DNA from: Endomychus coccineus
Taxonomy: Eukaryota; Arthropoda; Insecta; Coleoptera; Endomychidae
Direction: 5' to 3'
Length of the DNA stretch: 64,000 nucleotides
NCBI GenBank assembly: GCA_958510875.1
Contig: OY294067.1
Location: 138,291,726 to 138,355,725, forward strand
Notes under the pieces: model-generated
The model's input: only the letters and a program-made list of their open reading frames with translations
The model's database searches: none
Told to the model about the DNA's origin: nothing
Shown here: positions 9,647 through 20,689 of the stretch, in pieces
How the letters are laid out: the number at the start of each line of letters is the position of its first letter
How positions within the stretch are numbered: the stretch's first letter is position 1
Made by a program: the position numbers and the translations under genes

Positions 9647-9652
9647 GTAAGT

Positions 9653-10705
9653 AATTGTGAGAGATCGGCCATTATCGTCAATAATTAATTTTTTATTTTA
9701 ACGAATCTGCCCATTTGACTCTATAGTGATTGAATTAGAACACTGTTTAAGTTGAAAAAATCAACCATTATATTAGTGGTAGAAAGAAGATGAAAATAGT
9801 AGGAGAAAAACTTTTCGAAGGTTCTAATCAATATTTTGAACAAATGAAAACATGGTACATTCTGAATTTGAGATCGAATAAAATAAATTGACCTTGTTGC
9901 AATAATAGCTAATCTCCGGCGGTTACTTCTGGTAATAGCTTGGATGCGGGAATTTTATCTTCCGATTGAATTTCCCCATTGGCGTGGTTCTAATTCAATA
10001 ACTAGAGAAGAAATTACAAGGAAAGTTATGCATTTAAGTACGTTATTACTTGCCGCAATAACCTATTTTATGTCACTGATTTCTGATGTTAACTTAAGTC
10101 TAACCAAAGTCCTGCAATTGGCAATTATAATTGTATTTCCTTATTAAGTGGTTCCCAATTCAACTATTATAAGAGATTGTAACAGTACACAATAGTCCAT
10201 CACCGTCACTACAAAACTACAGTAATTCATATTATGTTATCACCCAAGAAATTGATGTATTTTATGCTGTTCCTTGTTGATCATGAATATGACCAGTTGA
10301 CTCATTGCTATTTGTATTTGTAGTGACTGGAAATTTTGAACTAGTGCCTGGAGCTTTTCGGCCAATTTATTGATCACGTCCAATATAACCAATATAACCA
10401 TACAGATTATACATTCTTAACCAGTATGAGTTCATATATACCCAATAATATACAGTGCTTGCGGAATAATTCTGAATAGTACAAAGTCAAGAAAGACAAT
10501 TATACGTACTTGAAGAGATTCGATATTTGTTTATAGTCCTCTTATTTCTATATACTGAGTTTATACCTGTAGAATTTCTACTGTACTAATAGTGAATATC
10601 TACCTAGGTTGAAGAATTATTATCATCAAAAGAGATGCTCATATTTTACATCTTCAATTCATTAGAACTCCGTTTTGTATTTTCTGGACGAGAAGTTTGT
10701 GGATC
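9653..10705. other. Intergenic or intronic stretch, no gene supported
   Basis: AT-rich sequence. The 67-codon frame at 9944-10147 contains a hydrophobic segment but matches nothing I recognise and lacks clear splice signals. Confidence 0.5.
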
Positions 10706-10731
10706 ATGTTTAATAAGTAGTTTCGGAAGTA

Positions 10732-10737
10732 TTTATT
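10732..10737 (-). terminator. Putative polyadenylation signal AATAAA of the secreted-protein gene
   Basis: AATAAA on the minus strand, about 245 nt past the stop codon. It is the nearest canonical signal I see in that 3' flank. Confidence 0.45.
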
Positions 10738-10981
10738 TTAAGGATGGTAGTTTGAAAATGATTTGAAACTGCATGTTACGAATAAATTACTATTGGAATA
10801 TTCCTTAATACTAAATGATAATGTTTTTTAAGTTTACCTATCTAAATTAGGTATTTTATATCACATATTATCTTCCTAAATACTATCAATAGTTTTTATA
10901 CGCTTAAACCTAACTTAGTTTTTGAATTAGTACACATTATTCTCAGGAACATAAGAAAGTCCAGCTTCCTAGTGTAACAGC

Positions 10982-11962
10982 TCATGACTGTGAGTTGTAA
11001 TAACTCAGAGCACTTTCAATAGCTGCTTTAGCGTAATCACTTTCGCAAGGGCTGACATCCCAGAATGGTCCTTGACAACCCAATTGTTCGAAGCAGCTAT
11101 ATCTAACTTCTTTGGATGATGTCGAGCAGCAAGAAACTATCGCCCAGACACATCTGCTGGGTCCAGGGAGGGAAGGCGCTGGTGTTGTCGTTGTTCTACT
11201 GTTGGGACTATTGTTGTTATCATTTGATAAGTGCATGCCCCCTTGGTTTTGACTGGGTGTGTGTATGAGAGGTGGTTTTGTAGTCTTAAAGCCGGGTCGA
11301 GGTTTTCTGGTAGGAACTGCATCTGTTCGTTCTGTATTAGAGTTAGGTTTATCCCATATCGGTCGATCATCATCGTCATTTCCAAACCTATCGTCAATCT
11401 TCATTGTAGTGGTTTCATCGGTAGGTGGTTCATCAGTGGGGTTATCGGTAACCGGCGGCAGATAGGTTGGTCCAATAAATGGTGGTTGTTGCGTAGGTGT
11501 TATAACGAATGGCTGAGGGGGGAAATAGATAGGAATTCTGCCATCTGCTCCGAATATTGGTACATAGTATGGCCTCTGGAGTGGATAAATCTGTGGTTGC
11601 CATACGCTAATGCTGGGGAATTGAGGAGTTTGAATTGGATAACCAGAATACGGATAATAACTTCTGCGTTTTCGTATTTTCTCTTGTCTATTATTAGATT
11701 TATTCGTTTTTCGGATGAAACGCTTGCTAGTAGGAGCTACCTGTAGCTTGAATTCTAGACTCTCGTTAGTTGAAGCATTCTTGTTGAAGTTGACGGGGTT
11801 GGAGATCTTACGGTGCTGATCTGTTGCTTCGATGAGCAAATGTGGTAGATGGAGCACGTTCTCGCTCGTCTTGTATTGATCTCCATCTGATTCAGAGGAA
11901 TGAGAAGAGCACATCGTAATAGTCAATGCCAGCGCCACCATCACTGCACGTGGAAATGCCAT
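10982..11962 (-). CDS. Secreted proline-rich protein with conserved C-terminal six-cysteine motif
   Basis: A 326-residue intact frame. Residues 1 to about 22 form a signal peptide (MAFPRAVMVALALTITM then CSSHS), so the product should enter the secretory pathway. Residues 60-70 contain N-glycosylation sequons (NAS, NES). RKRR at 97-100 is a furin-type site just before a Tyr/Pro-rich stretch (SYYPYSGYP), so the N-terminal segment may be removed. Residues 101-270 are low-complexity, rich in Pro, Thr, Asp and Asn, with TTTMK and TTTTPAP runs. The C-terminus is compact, with Cys at 271, 278, 279, 290, 296 and 306 (CVWAIVSCC, YSCFEQLGCQGPFWDV). I recall similar tails in uncharacterised insect secreted proteins, but cannot name the family. 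The start is supported by a TTTCAG acceptor two bases upstream. It is the only clear host protein gene here. Function is unknown. Confidence 0.85.
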   Translation of the reverse strand: MAFPRAVMVALALTITMCSSHSSESDGDQYKTSENVLHLPHLLIEATDQHRKISNPVNFNKNASTNESLEFKLQVAPTSKRFIRKTNKSNNRQEKIRKRRSYYPYSGYPIQTPQFPSISVWQPQIYPLQRPYYVPIFGADGRIPIYFPPQPFVITPTQQPPFIGPTYLPPVTDNPTDEPPTDETTTMKIDDRFGNDDDDRPIWDKPNSNTERTDAVPTRKPRPGFKTTKPPLIHTPSQNQGGMHLSNDNNNSPNSRTTTTPAPSLPGPSRCVWAIVSCCSTSSKEVRYSCFEQLGCQGPFWDVSPCESDYAKAAIESALSYYNSQS

Positions 11963-11963
11963 T

Positions 11964-12130
11964 CTGAAACAATTAATTCAAATTGTTGAGCATGTAACTT
12001 TAGATATTGAATTTCATTATGTAAATAATATATATAAATATTATATAAATTCTAAATGCAAGTATTCTGGGATGTTTATTTCATTTGTAATATACATATA
12101 ATATTTCTTTCATGTTGAGAATTTCGTTAC
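11964..12130 (-). other. Predicted 5' UTR intron of the secreted-protein gene
   Basis: On the minus strand GACAG is followed by GTAACG (donor at 12130) and the sequence ends ATTGTTTCAG (acceptor at 11964), one base before the ATG. The 167-bp length is typical of small insect introns. Inferred from splice consensus only. Confidence 0.5.
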
Positions 12131-12184
12131 CTGTCATAACTGTAATTATGTAAAGGCGGTAATAACCGTTTCATATGATAACAG

Positions 12185-12224
12185 CAATGAACGTGGAAAA
12201 TATGGAGCTTCAAATGATATATAT
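12185..12224 (-). promoter_or_regulatory. Predicted core promoter of the secreted-protein gene
   Basis: TATATAT (12223-12217) lies about 30 bases upstream of TCATTG (12190-12185), which fits the arthropod initiator loosely, with a start near 12188. This would give a leader exon of about 58 nt ending at the predicted donor. AT-rich DNA makes TATA matches common, so confidence is limited. Confidence 0.35.
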
Positions 12225-12229
12225 TCGAA

Positions 12230-13327
12230 CACCTTCAGTTATAGTGTGAAGCATTTTCAATACATCTATGCTTATTTTAAGTTATCAAAAAACCTTGTAA
12301 AGATACAATATCGACTGCAAGCATATTGTGATAATGAGTGATATTTACACTACTCTTAGGTTTTTAATCTCTATTGTCATTCCAGCTATATTTCTTCAAT
12401 GTTATGAGCTTAGCCTAAATATTAAGGATTTTGTAGAATCTATTGTAAGAAGTAATAATAAATAAGTATAGATCAACAAGTTTTCGAATGTGCTGGTAAA
12501 AAGAACTTTCCCATTAAACAGATGAAGTTTCTATCTTATTCTTATTAACTTCATGTCTAGCACCTTGAATTGTTTGATTTGAGATAAGAAAGACTAGAGT
12601 GAATAAACAGATCATAATGCCACTCCTATTATACATACATATTTATATAAATTATGATGAATATTATTGGTAGGATCACTCCCAGTCAAAGAAATTCTCT
12701 TTTCTAAGTGACTACTCATTAAAATCCTTTCAAATATAGGCATGATTTGCTTGATTCAATAACTTAATCAATTTCCTGGACAATATTGTGATCATTCAGT
12801 CAGCATAGCCATGAATGCTGAACATTAGTAGCAATATGATTGTAGGTCTAAAACGGCATGCAACAACTATATGCCAATAGATAACATTCATAGCGATAAA
12901 GAAACAAATTAGAAATATATATCTGGTATCACAAAGCTCTTCAGCAAATTTTCAGTTTTGCTTTGAAATATTTAAATCGGCCATACAGAGTTCATCTTAC
13001 TACAGCGTTTTAGGAGAGACATATATTCGAAATGAGTAATTTAGACTGCGAAGTACAGCCAAGTCGAATCATGTTCTCATGCAACAATTGATCTGATATA
13101 TTCTGATGTATGCTATGACTCTTCCTACAAATCATATTCGCATAAGCCAGTATAACAATTTTAGTATATCCCTGGTAAAATGTTAGTTAACCCATTATAT
13201 GCTTGTCTAAAAATATTTCTCCAATGTTTAGAAAAGAAGAAGCACAATATTCATTGATAATATTTTTTCTACAACAATAATCAAGTAATTCTATTATGAA
13301 TGACAACTTCACGTAAGGAATCATATA
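12230..13327. other. Intergenic stretch, no gene supported
   Basis: AT-rich sequence with no motif, repeat or coding frame I can support. Confidence 0.5.
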
Positions 13328-13449
13328 CAGGTGTTCCAGTTTGTTTTGGCGTAACTGAAACAGATGGTAGAAGGACAAAAGTTTATATAAGCAAACGGGA
13401 GTTCTATCACATTTTTCAGTTTGGCTGAGCAGCAAACCGAAACACCTCG
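13328..13449. mobile_element. Possible short TIR element (122 bp)
   Basis: Ends CAGGTGTTCCAGTTTG and, inverted, CGAGGTGTTTCGGTTTG match imperfectly, and both are flanked by TA (13326-13327 and 13450-13451). This fits a non-autonomous Tc1/mariner-type MITE, but the mismatch and indel in the TIRs leave doubt. Confidence 0.35.
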
Positions 13450-15905
13450 TAATTGATTGGAAGTGCTAATTTCTGAGGAATATCCCAAATTTGCATTTAT
13501 GATAAGATGTTAGAAATATAATAAAAATGTGTGATCTGAGAGAAAAAAAAACGGTGTTCCGATATGGAAGAACCTATATGAAAGTAATTCATCAAAATCT
13601 CCAAAATTAGGCAGCAGCTTAACGAAGGAGTGGAGGATACTTGCCAGTGGGTAAATAATGGGGAGTGCCAAATTTCGCAAGTTCATCGAGATAAGACCGA
13701 GTTATGGGAGAAATTGAACCAGTTACTTTCCACTAAAACGCGCAATATTTACATTATCTTATGCTAAAATATAAGTGTTAAACAAATATAATGAATGTGG
13801 ATCTTCGAATGCTTATTGGGGAGAAGGGTGCGGAAATTTTAAAATGGCCCCGGTTGCGAGTTGTCCTCATTAGGTCGCTGAAATCAGGATTGATGAAAAG
13901 CTAACGATGAAATGTAGTTGACAACATATTTCAATAACTTATTTGTCTACATTAACTCCAATTTTTAAAGTTTGGAGAATAATATAAGCAGAATACTTGA
14001 TTTCTACTCTCAATGCGGCAAGCATCTGAAACTGAATCGAGGTCATTGCAGTGAATATCCTATTCATTATGAAAGCAAAAGTCGACCAATAAGCAAATAT
14101 GCAAGACTTCTGTATAGCATATTAGGCACTCAGTTAGATTTATCTTTTGAAAAGTGATATTTATTGATTGTGACTCATCCTTGTGACCTGCTTTTTTCCA
14201 TTGTGTATGATGATCTAATGAAAAAAGAACATCATCGTCATTCCATAAATTTTATTTCGTTGTTTGATTCACTAACTATTAACTTTGCATTCATAAAACA
14301 TTACTGTTGTAGATGATCTTCATATTTGTTTGAAATGATTTAATTGAGCCCCCTTCATCCAATAAATACCAGACGACTGAAAAAACGGTTATAGGCACAT
14401 CAACATTATTGAATACAACTATACAGCTAAAACTTCAAAATTTATTTTTAATATTAAATGTGGCATGTGTCTCAGTGCTTATGTTTGGAAAACATTGTTA
14501 CGCGGTTACTATAGTTCAGTTAGGAATTTGGAACGTTTTGTTTGATACTCAAAAAGTGTTTTGGTTTGAAACATATCTTGTTGGAACATTTTACAGTGTT
14601 CTGCCATATAAAATCTATGTATTCTTAGTTGGGCGTTTCATTTTAAAACACCCACAAAAACATAGTTTTTGCAGCATAGATTTCTACAAATATTAAAAAT
14701 TTTAAGCTTAACAGATTTCAGCATACGTTACGAATTTGTGGGCGCTTAATTTCTGAAAAATTTAAAACGTACCAGATTTCTACGAAAGTTAACATAAACA
14801 TTGAAATGTTGCGCCCCCTATTATTTGCGACAGGACAGGTGACACCTCGCTCTTGTCCCCTTCGCTACGCTTCTTTTAAGTACTTCCGAAATCCAATGAA
14901 TATTCAATTAATAGCATATTGGAAAATTAAACATATCTATGTTCATATCCCTTTCATTTGTAACTCTCATTACTTCAGTTTCAACATAATTGGTCATCTA
15001 GAAATCAAAAATAAAAGTGACATCAACATAACATTGTTAACCTATTTTTCCAATATGGATATCATTTCATATCCCATAACAAAGGGTGTAAGGATGGAAT
15101 TTTTTGACCTTATTGTGATGAGAAGTGTTCTGCTAGTTCCTAGAAATTTATATTATTCATTATTTGTTATGGATGTCTTTCTTATTCTTCTTAAACAAAA
15201 CTAAACCAGGCGAATAATTGAGTAACTCAACTGTCGTAGAGAAGGAACATATGCATTTCGTGATGTATCCATTTGATGACAGAAGCTTTGAGTTCAAAAA
15301 TTTTTCAACAAAAATGCCTTCTAATTTGCACTAACAAAATCTTGGAATATTAAAATTGTATCATCAGTATCTTAGAGATTGGAAGTGCAAAACAATTCAC
15401 CTTTGCTAACTCATACATATTACTTCACAGAAAAACATTTTTCAAAGCAGTGCAGGAAAATAATTGAAATGGGGGTAGAGTGTAGGTAGACGGAAGGCGG
15501 ATGCGAAATTAACATATTAACCAAAACAAAAGAACGTGATAAGGTTACGTTAGAGTCGAACGGAGTGACAGTTAAATACGGCGGAAAATAGGTGGAAGAT
15601 TGGCTCATTAAATCGGTAGTCATCATCTGTTCCAAACTCTTTGTCATGCAGATGGCATTATTCGAGATTTGGACGCTTTCAAAGGTAATGTGAGTGAAAT
15701 ATTCATGAGAAAATCAGAACGTAAGTAGGCGTATGCCGTACAAATTTTCATTCATTTCCAGAAATTGAATTCCTAAAATAATTATTCATTTCCATATTCT
15801 ACACTACCTACTATCCTCTTTCTATATTGTCCAAAATTTGAGGACAAATATTTTTTAATTATCATCACCAGTGATTGGAGTCGATATGATTGCACTTAAA
15901 ATGTT
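13450..15905. other. Intergenic stretch, no gene supported
   Basis: Several open frames of 60-130 codons occur (for example 14409-14696 and 14806-15204), but none has a recognisable domain, codon pattern or splice context. A small C-rich patch at 14810-14880 stands out from the AT background without explanation. Confidence 0.45.
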
Positions 15906-16242
15906 CAGGGTGGCTAAATTTCGATGTTTCAAGAGGGAACCTCGATGAGTAAAAAAGATACCAAAAAATTTACTTCATCCTCGATCTCTTTCTTCGGGAA
16001 AATGTTAATGGTGGAATGAGGAAAAATCTCTTTCTCGTGATTATTTAAAAAAGTGACTGTAGAAATTATTTTTTCTAATTCCATAAATAACAGAAATATA
16101 CCTGGAATATAACCAAAATATCGAGTTTTCTCAAATAAAATGACATTGTCCACAAACAAGAAATCGACAATGGGGTTCATTTTTTGGTATCTCTTATACT
16201 TATCGAGATTCCCTATTAAAACATTGAAATTTAGCCATCCTG
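15906..16242. mobile_element. Non-autonomous TIR element (337 bp)
   Basis: Terminal inverted repeats of roughly 70 bp: the left begins CAGGGTGGCTAAATTTC and the right, inverted, CAGGATGGCTAAATTTC, and both continue to AGATACCAAAAAAT. The right flank is TA (16243-16244); the left flank is TT, presumably a mutated TA. Its open frame on the minus strand only spans the two TIRs and spacer, so the element is non-coding. Confidence 0.75.
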
Positions 16243-18339
16243 TACAAGGAAATGAGAGGGCCAATATTGGAATGAATAACTGACAATTATCAAGTAGACG
16301 ATATTATGCGAAAAAAAAATCTATGAAAGAAGAATTAAATTGCCCAAATTATCAACAATTATTTGTTAATAGGATATTTTCAAGAAAAACTACCAACCGG
16401 ATCATTTTGACAGGAAAGTTATCAACAATTTACAAAAATAAACATGTTTCATTATGTTGTACTATTCTACATGTTGAATTATAATGTTTCGTAGAAGTGA
16501 AGAGATGTATACCTAATATCAGCAATAGAAGTTAAATACCATAAAAATAAATATTTATCTATTGAATCATCAATTCCGTATAAGGAAACCTAATACATTT
16601 AACGACGCCACATTATTTTAATAAACAATAAGATCTTCTCATTTATGAAATTAGAATTAGTCATAATGATTGAATTGAAATAAGATTAACTTCCAAATCA
16701 TTATGACTTGTTTGGTTTAATGCTGATGAAATGACTATCGCAGATAAGCAAATACAAAGCTATTATATCTCCACATGGGAATGTTTAGACATTTCGGTTT
16801 TTTGTGCATTCCCGCTGCTTGACCATATTAATTATTTCAAGTAATGTATGAGTTAGCAATGACACTGTTTTCTTCATAGGCAAATAGATCATGTGACACA
16901 TCCACTGAATGATAATTTTACTCCTACTGTTAGACCCAATATTTGCTCTGCTTACATAATCTTTCAGTTCAATTAATGAACGAAAATGCGAGCTTCGCCC
17001 AGGATGGACATTCAAAATCGTGATTACCGTCTAAGGTGGCAAAAGAATATTAAAAATTAGAATTCAATTATAATACCACATAATTATCACATGCTGAAAA
17101 CGTATTATAATTATATTATTATAAGTGATATACGAATTGCAGCCTCAACATTGGCAAGCATCTAGCTATCATATTTATCTGATTTAAGATTGAATAAAAT
17201 ATTACAACATCCACAAAATTCAATGTTTGTCCATAAATTCGCGCACCGTTCGTTTACTGAAGGAAGAATGTTATCATTGGAAAGCATTTTTATTTTGAGT
17301 TGGCAAATAATTTTGAACTAAAGACGATCGTCTCGAGAGAATTTGACACTCATCATAACATAATTATAAAACAATGTAAATACTAGATTCTCCTATTCCA
17401 ATATGTAAAGGAATAGGCACAGATCCGGAATCCCTTGAGACTTAACATAGAAATTCAAGCCAAACCAGACAGAGAAGATTTTCCCGGAACCATGGATGAA
17501 ACTTTATAGATTTGGACTCAAATCAGAAGCGGGCCATGATCCGATCATGCAAAAATTTATTACTCATCTTTCAGAGATCTCAAATGAATTTATTCAATGT
17601 CAATTGTTAGGAGACGACTAGGAAATATTAGTAACACTATACATTGAACATTTTCAAATAAGACGAATAGGAAGTAATGAGTGAGCATTTAGAATAAGTG
17701 AACGAATAATATATCACTCTAACTGTAAAGCATTGTTCAAACGGATTGGTTCCGAATATTATTAATAATGTTGTTTTTAAGCTCACAAACTATCTTGGAA
17801 TGGAAGGTGGCACCGAATGGGAGAGGGTGATCTATTATTATATGATATAACTGTCTACTTACATATTTTCAAAACCATGCTTTTATAGCTAATATATAAG
17901 AGAAGACGAAATAAAGGCGTGTGAGGGAACTAAAAAAATGCTGATATATCACAACCTATATACCAAGTTGCATCCCAGAATTGCAAGTGTACTTTCAAAA
18001 TTCTAATCATATTTTTATCTAAATATTAAACATGCTTTGAAGGAGATGACAATCATGCATTCAGAGGTTGATACTTAATTACAGTGAAATTAATAGAGAC
18101 TTTACTAAAGATATTCAGACTAAATTTAAGAATTTACTAAAAGACCTCCTTAATAAGAATTGAATTGATATTAACACAAAGGAAAAGTAGACTTATTAGT
18201 TATTACGATGGTATTTCTCCCAACTTCTATGCACTACGGAAAATACGTAAGCCTACTATTTTAAATTTTTTTGAAGTTAATTAGTATTTTCTTGTAATTG
18301 AGGCGTCTGTAGGCGACTCGTGTATGAAAATGCAATTAA
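16243..18339. other. Intergenic stretch, no gene supported
   Basis: AT-rich sequence without recognisable coding or repeat structure. Confidence 0.5.
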
Positions 18340-18560
18340 AATTTCAGAGATTACATTGGATCAGTAATGTGTGAAAGAGTATTATGGGAAAATTTTAATG
18401 AAGCAAATGGACAATTATCAAATTAAAGTGCATGAAATACATTCAAATTTTCTATTCAACTACCTAAGATACTATTCTGTTAATTTTAGATGTCTGAATA
18501 GGTACGATAATTCTATGGAATTAGTTACTTCATGTTTCATATTTCAGAATTTTTGAACTT
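18340..18560 (-). repeat. Dispersed repeat family A, copy 2
   Basis: The minus strand reads CTCTTTCACACATTACTGATCCAATG, matching the start of family A at about 8128 and 26640. It also shares a further segment with copy 3 (ACGATAATTCTATGGAATTAG on the plus strand against ACGACAATTCTATAGAATTAG). The hammerhead-like end is absent. Confidence 0.5.
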
Positions 18561-18734
18561 TTTCTATTCTTTTCTTCGCAAATTATTTGATTTGGTTACT
18601 CACTTTTATATATGTGTTCACGTTCTATAAAATACTCTTCGCCATTGTTTAAAGATATTGAAATAAATCATCCATTTCATCAACTTTACATTTTACACAA
18701 CTAAGTAGTGTCCAAATGAATGATTTCAAATAAA

Positions 18735-18836
18735 TGTTCAAAGGAAATTTCCCCCTTCTGGGAATCGAACTCGAGTTTAGTGAGTGGGTAGCCGATATCG
18801 TAGCTCTTAGACTATATCGCCGTTGTATATAAACCG
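18735..18836 (-). repeat. tRNA-derived SINE head (A and B boxes)
   Basis: On the minus strand TAGTCTAAGAG fits the Pol III A box and GAGTTCGATTCCC the B box, about 45 bases apart, as in a tRNA. The arms do not form a complete cloverleaf, and the downstream sequence (GGGGGAAATTTCC...) is unrelated to a tRNA, so this is better read as a SINE 5' region or a decayed tRNA. Confidence 0.55.
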
Positions 18837-18839
18837 CCA

Positions 18840-20189
18840 AGTATGGTAAAAACTTAAGTTTAATTCAATGTTTGTTGTTGCTGTTGAACTTTTTTTTTGA
18901 TATTCAAGTGAAAGCTGATCTAAATTAACTTTATTCTACTGTTAAAGTTTCCAATCGATGCAATGTATACTTACAATTTACGTTAGCTACGATTTTTTTC
19001 AATTTTCAATCCTCCAGAAAAGGATGTGTTGATTGCACGATTTCTCTGAAAAATATCAGGGTTTGTTCCAGAACGGAAAACAGTTTTGGGTCACAATTTG
19101 CATATGATAGGACCTTTAGTTTTTGAGTTATCGCGTAGACAAGTTTGGTGATGGACGCCCAGAAATACTTTTTTTTTTCGTAGATACTTAAAATTCGAAG
19201 AAAAATGCTATGGTGAAGAACATTTTGTTATAGGACTTTTTTACCGATTGTAGAAATAGATTTAGTAAATGCAATATACTCTTCGGTTTAAACAGTTACA
19301 AAATATCTTTGTCTGTGAATATTAAATTTGAACTTTATGCCAAAATAGTACCTAATCTCAAATATGCTCCCATCACGTAATTTTTTCGGAATGTAAACAT
19401 ATTCTGAATGATAGGCGTTATCCTCCAAAATATCGAAAAATATATTGTGTATCATTGTTACCATGAGTTCAATGTATAACTTTAGATGAATTTTTAATAT
19501 TTCAGTTCTTATTCAATAAAATAAACTTCTTGCATATTCTGGATTTACTCTGCATATAATTTTTATTTTGCATTTTTTTACTACATATTATACAGGCTCT
19601 AATAATTATCATATATAACATATTAATGGTATTTCGGAAAAATCCTTATAATCTTAATATATGCCATGAGAATTTTTTGGACTAGAAAGTTCCTTTACAA
19701 AATTGAAAAGTGGCGTACCCTTCAAAAAATAACCCATTCTGTATGATTTCATCCTTCGTGAAGATTGTAAAAAAGCATACATTGACCAATCTTCCCAATA
19801 TATCGATGAAAGTTTTAATGGAAATAAATATACAAGGAGCTTATACACTGCATTTAATACATGTATAGGATTCAAACTATTCATTTGAATATGGCAATAC
19901 ACGTTTGACATTAGAAAGTATCCGAATTAAGAGAAACAATTGTGATAAAATTGATTCCAGTCCTTCAAAACTTAATAATAATCTCAATTAATCGTAACAG
20001 AACTCAGATATTTTGAGTTATCACTTGCTCTTGTCTATTTAATTTAACCTCAAAAAATTAGTATTATCTGACATTGCTTTCTTCTAGAGAATAATAATAA
20101 TAATCATAGTTTTATGCATTCGTAGAAAACATTAGAATGTAAAACATAAAATACCTATATATATATTGAATAAGACATTTTCTTGTCGT
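18840..20189. other. Intergenic stretch, no gene supported
   Basis: AT-rich. Phrases such as TTTTTGAGTTATCGCGTAGAC (19120-19141) resemble TIR-element interiors, but I could not pair two ends. Confidence 0.45.
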
Positions 20190-20510
20190 TTCGATGGCTT
20201 CTTTCTATATTTATCAAAATTGTTATGGTAATTACTTAGTGTTTAAAAAAGAGTAGATGAGTATCAATAATGACATGCATTCGCAGCCGAATTGCGTATT
20301 AAAATCCAAACATTTGATTTTGGTAGTGTGTGAGAAAGTATTCTGAAAAAGTGATAATGAAGCGGAAGTCAATCGTCAAATGATGTGCACAGGATAGATG
20401 GAAATTAACTTATTAATTACCATTCTATTATTGTTACATGTCTAAATAAATACGACAATTCTATAGAATTAGCTATTCTATGTTTTACATTTCAATGTTT
20501 CTTATGTATG
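20190..20510 (-). repeat. Dispersed repeat family A, copy 3
   Basis: Inverse copy. The minus strand contains ATTTTGATAAATATAGAAAG, then ATCGAAACGAC, in the position of the hammerhead-like remnant of copy 1, with the stem II complement lost. It also shares the CTTTCTCACACACTACC start region. Confidence 0.45.
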
Positions 20511-20689
20511 CATAAAGTTAAGATAATTCTCTGTTGATGTTAAATAAAATAGAGAAAGTGATAACTCATATCTGAATTTGGTTATGTTTGAATTAGATTA
20601 TCAAATTTTAATATTAACACACAATATATATTTTCCTAAATGTTGTAAGCACACTGGTTATGAAATCTAATAACACTAAATACCACTAC

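Noticed and set aside
11231..11746. Open frames on the plus strand opposite the secreted-protein gene
   Set aside because: Shadows of the minus-strand coding sequence, with no domain or plausible composition.
14409..15204. Two frames of 95 and 132 codons
   Set aside because: No recognisable domain, no homology to any family I know, and similar frames are expected by chance in this much sequence.
16725..16745. CTGATGA followed by AATGAC, possible hammerhead core
   Set aside because: No stem II hairpin and no GAAA at the right distance.
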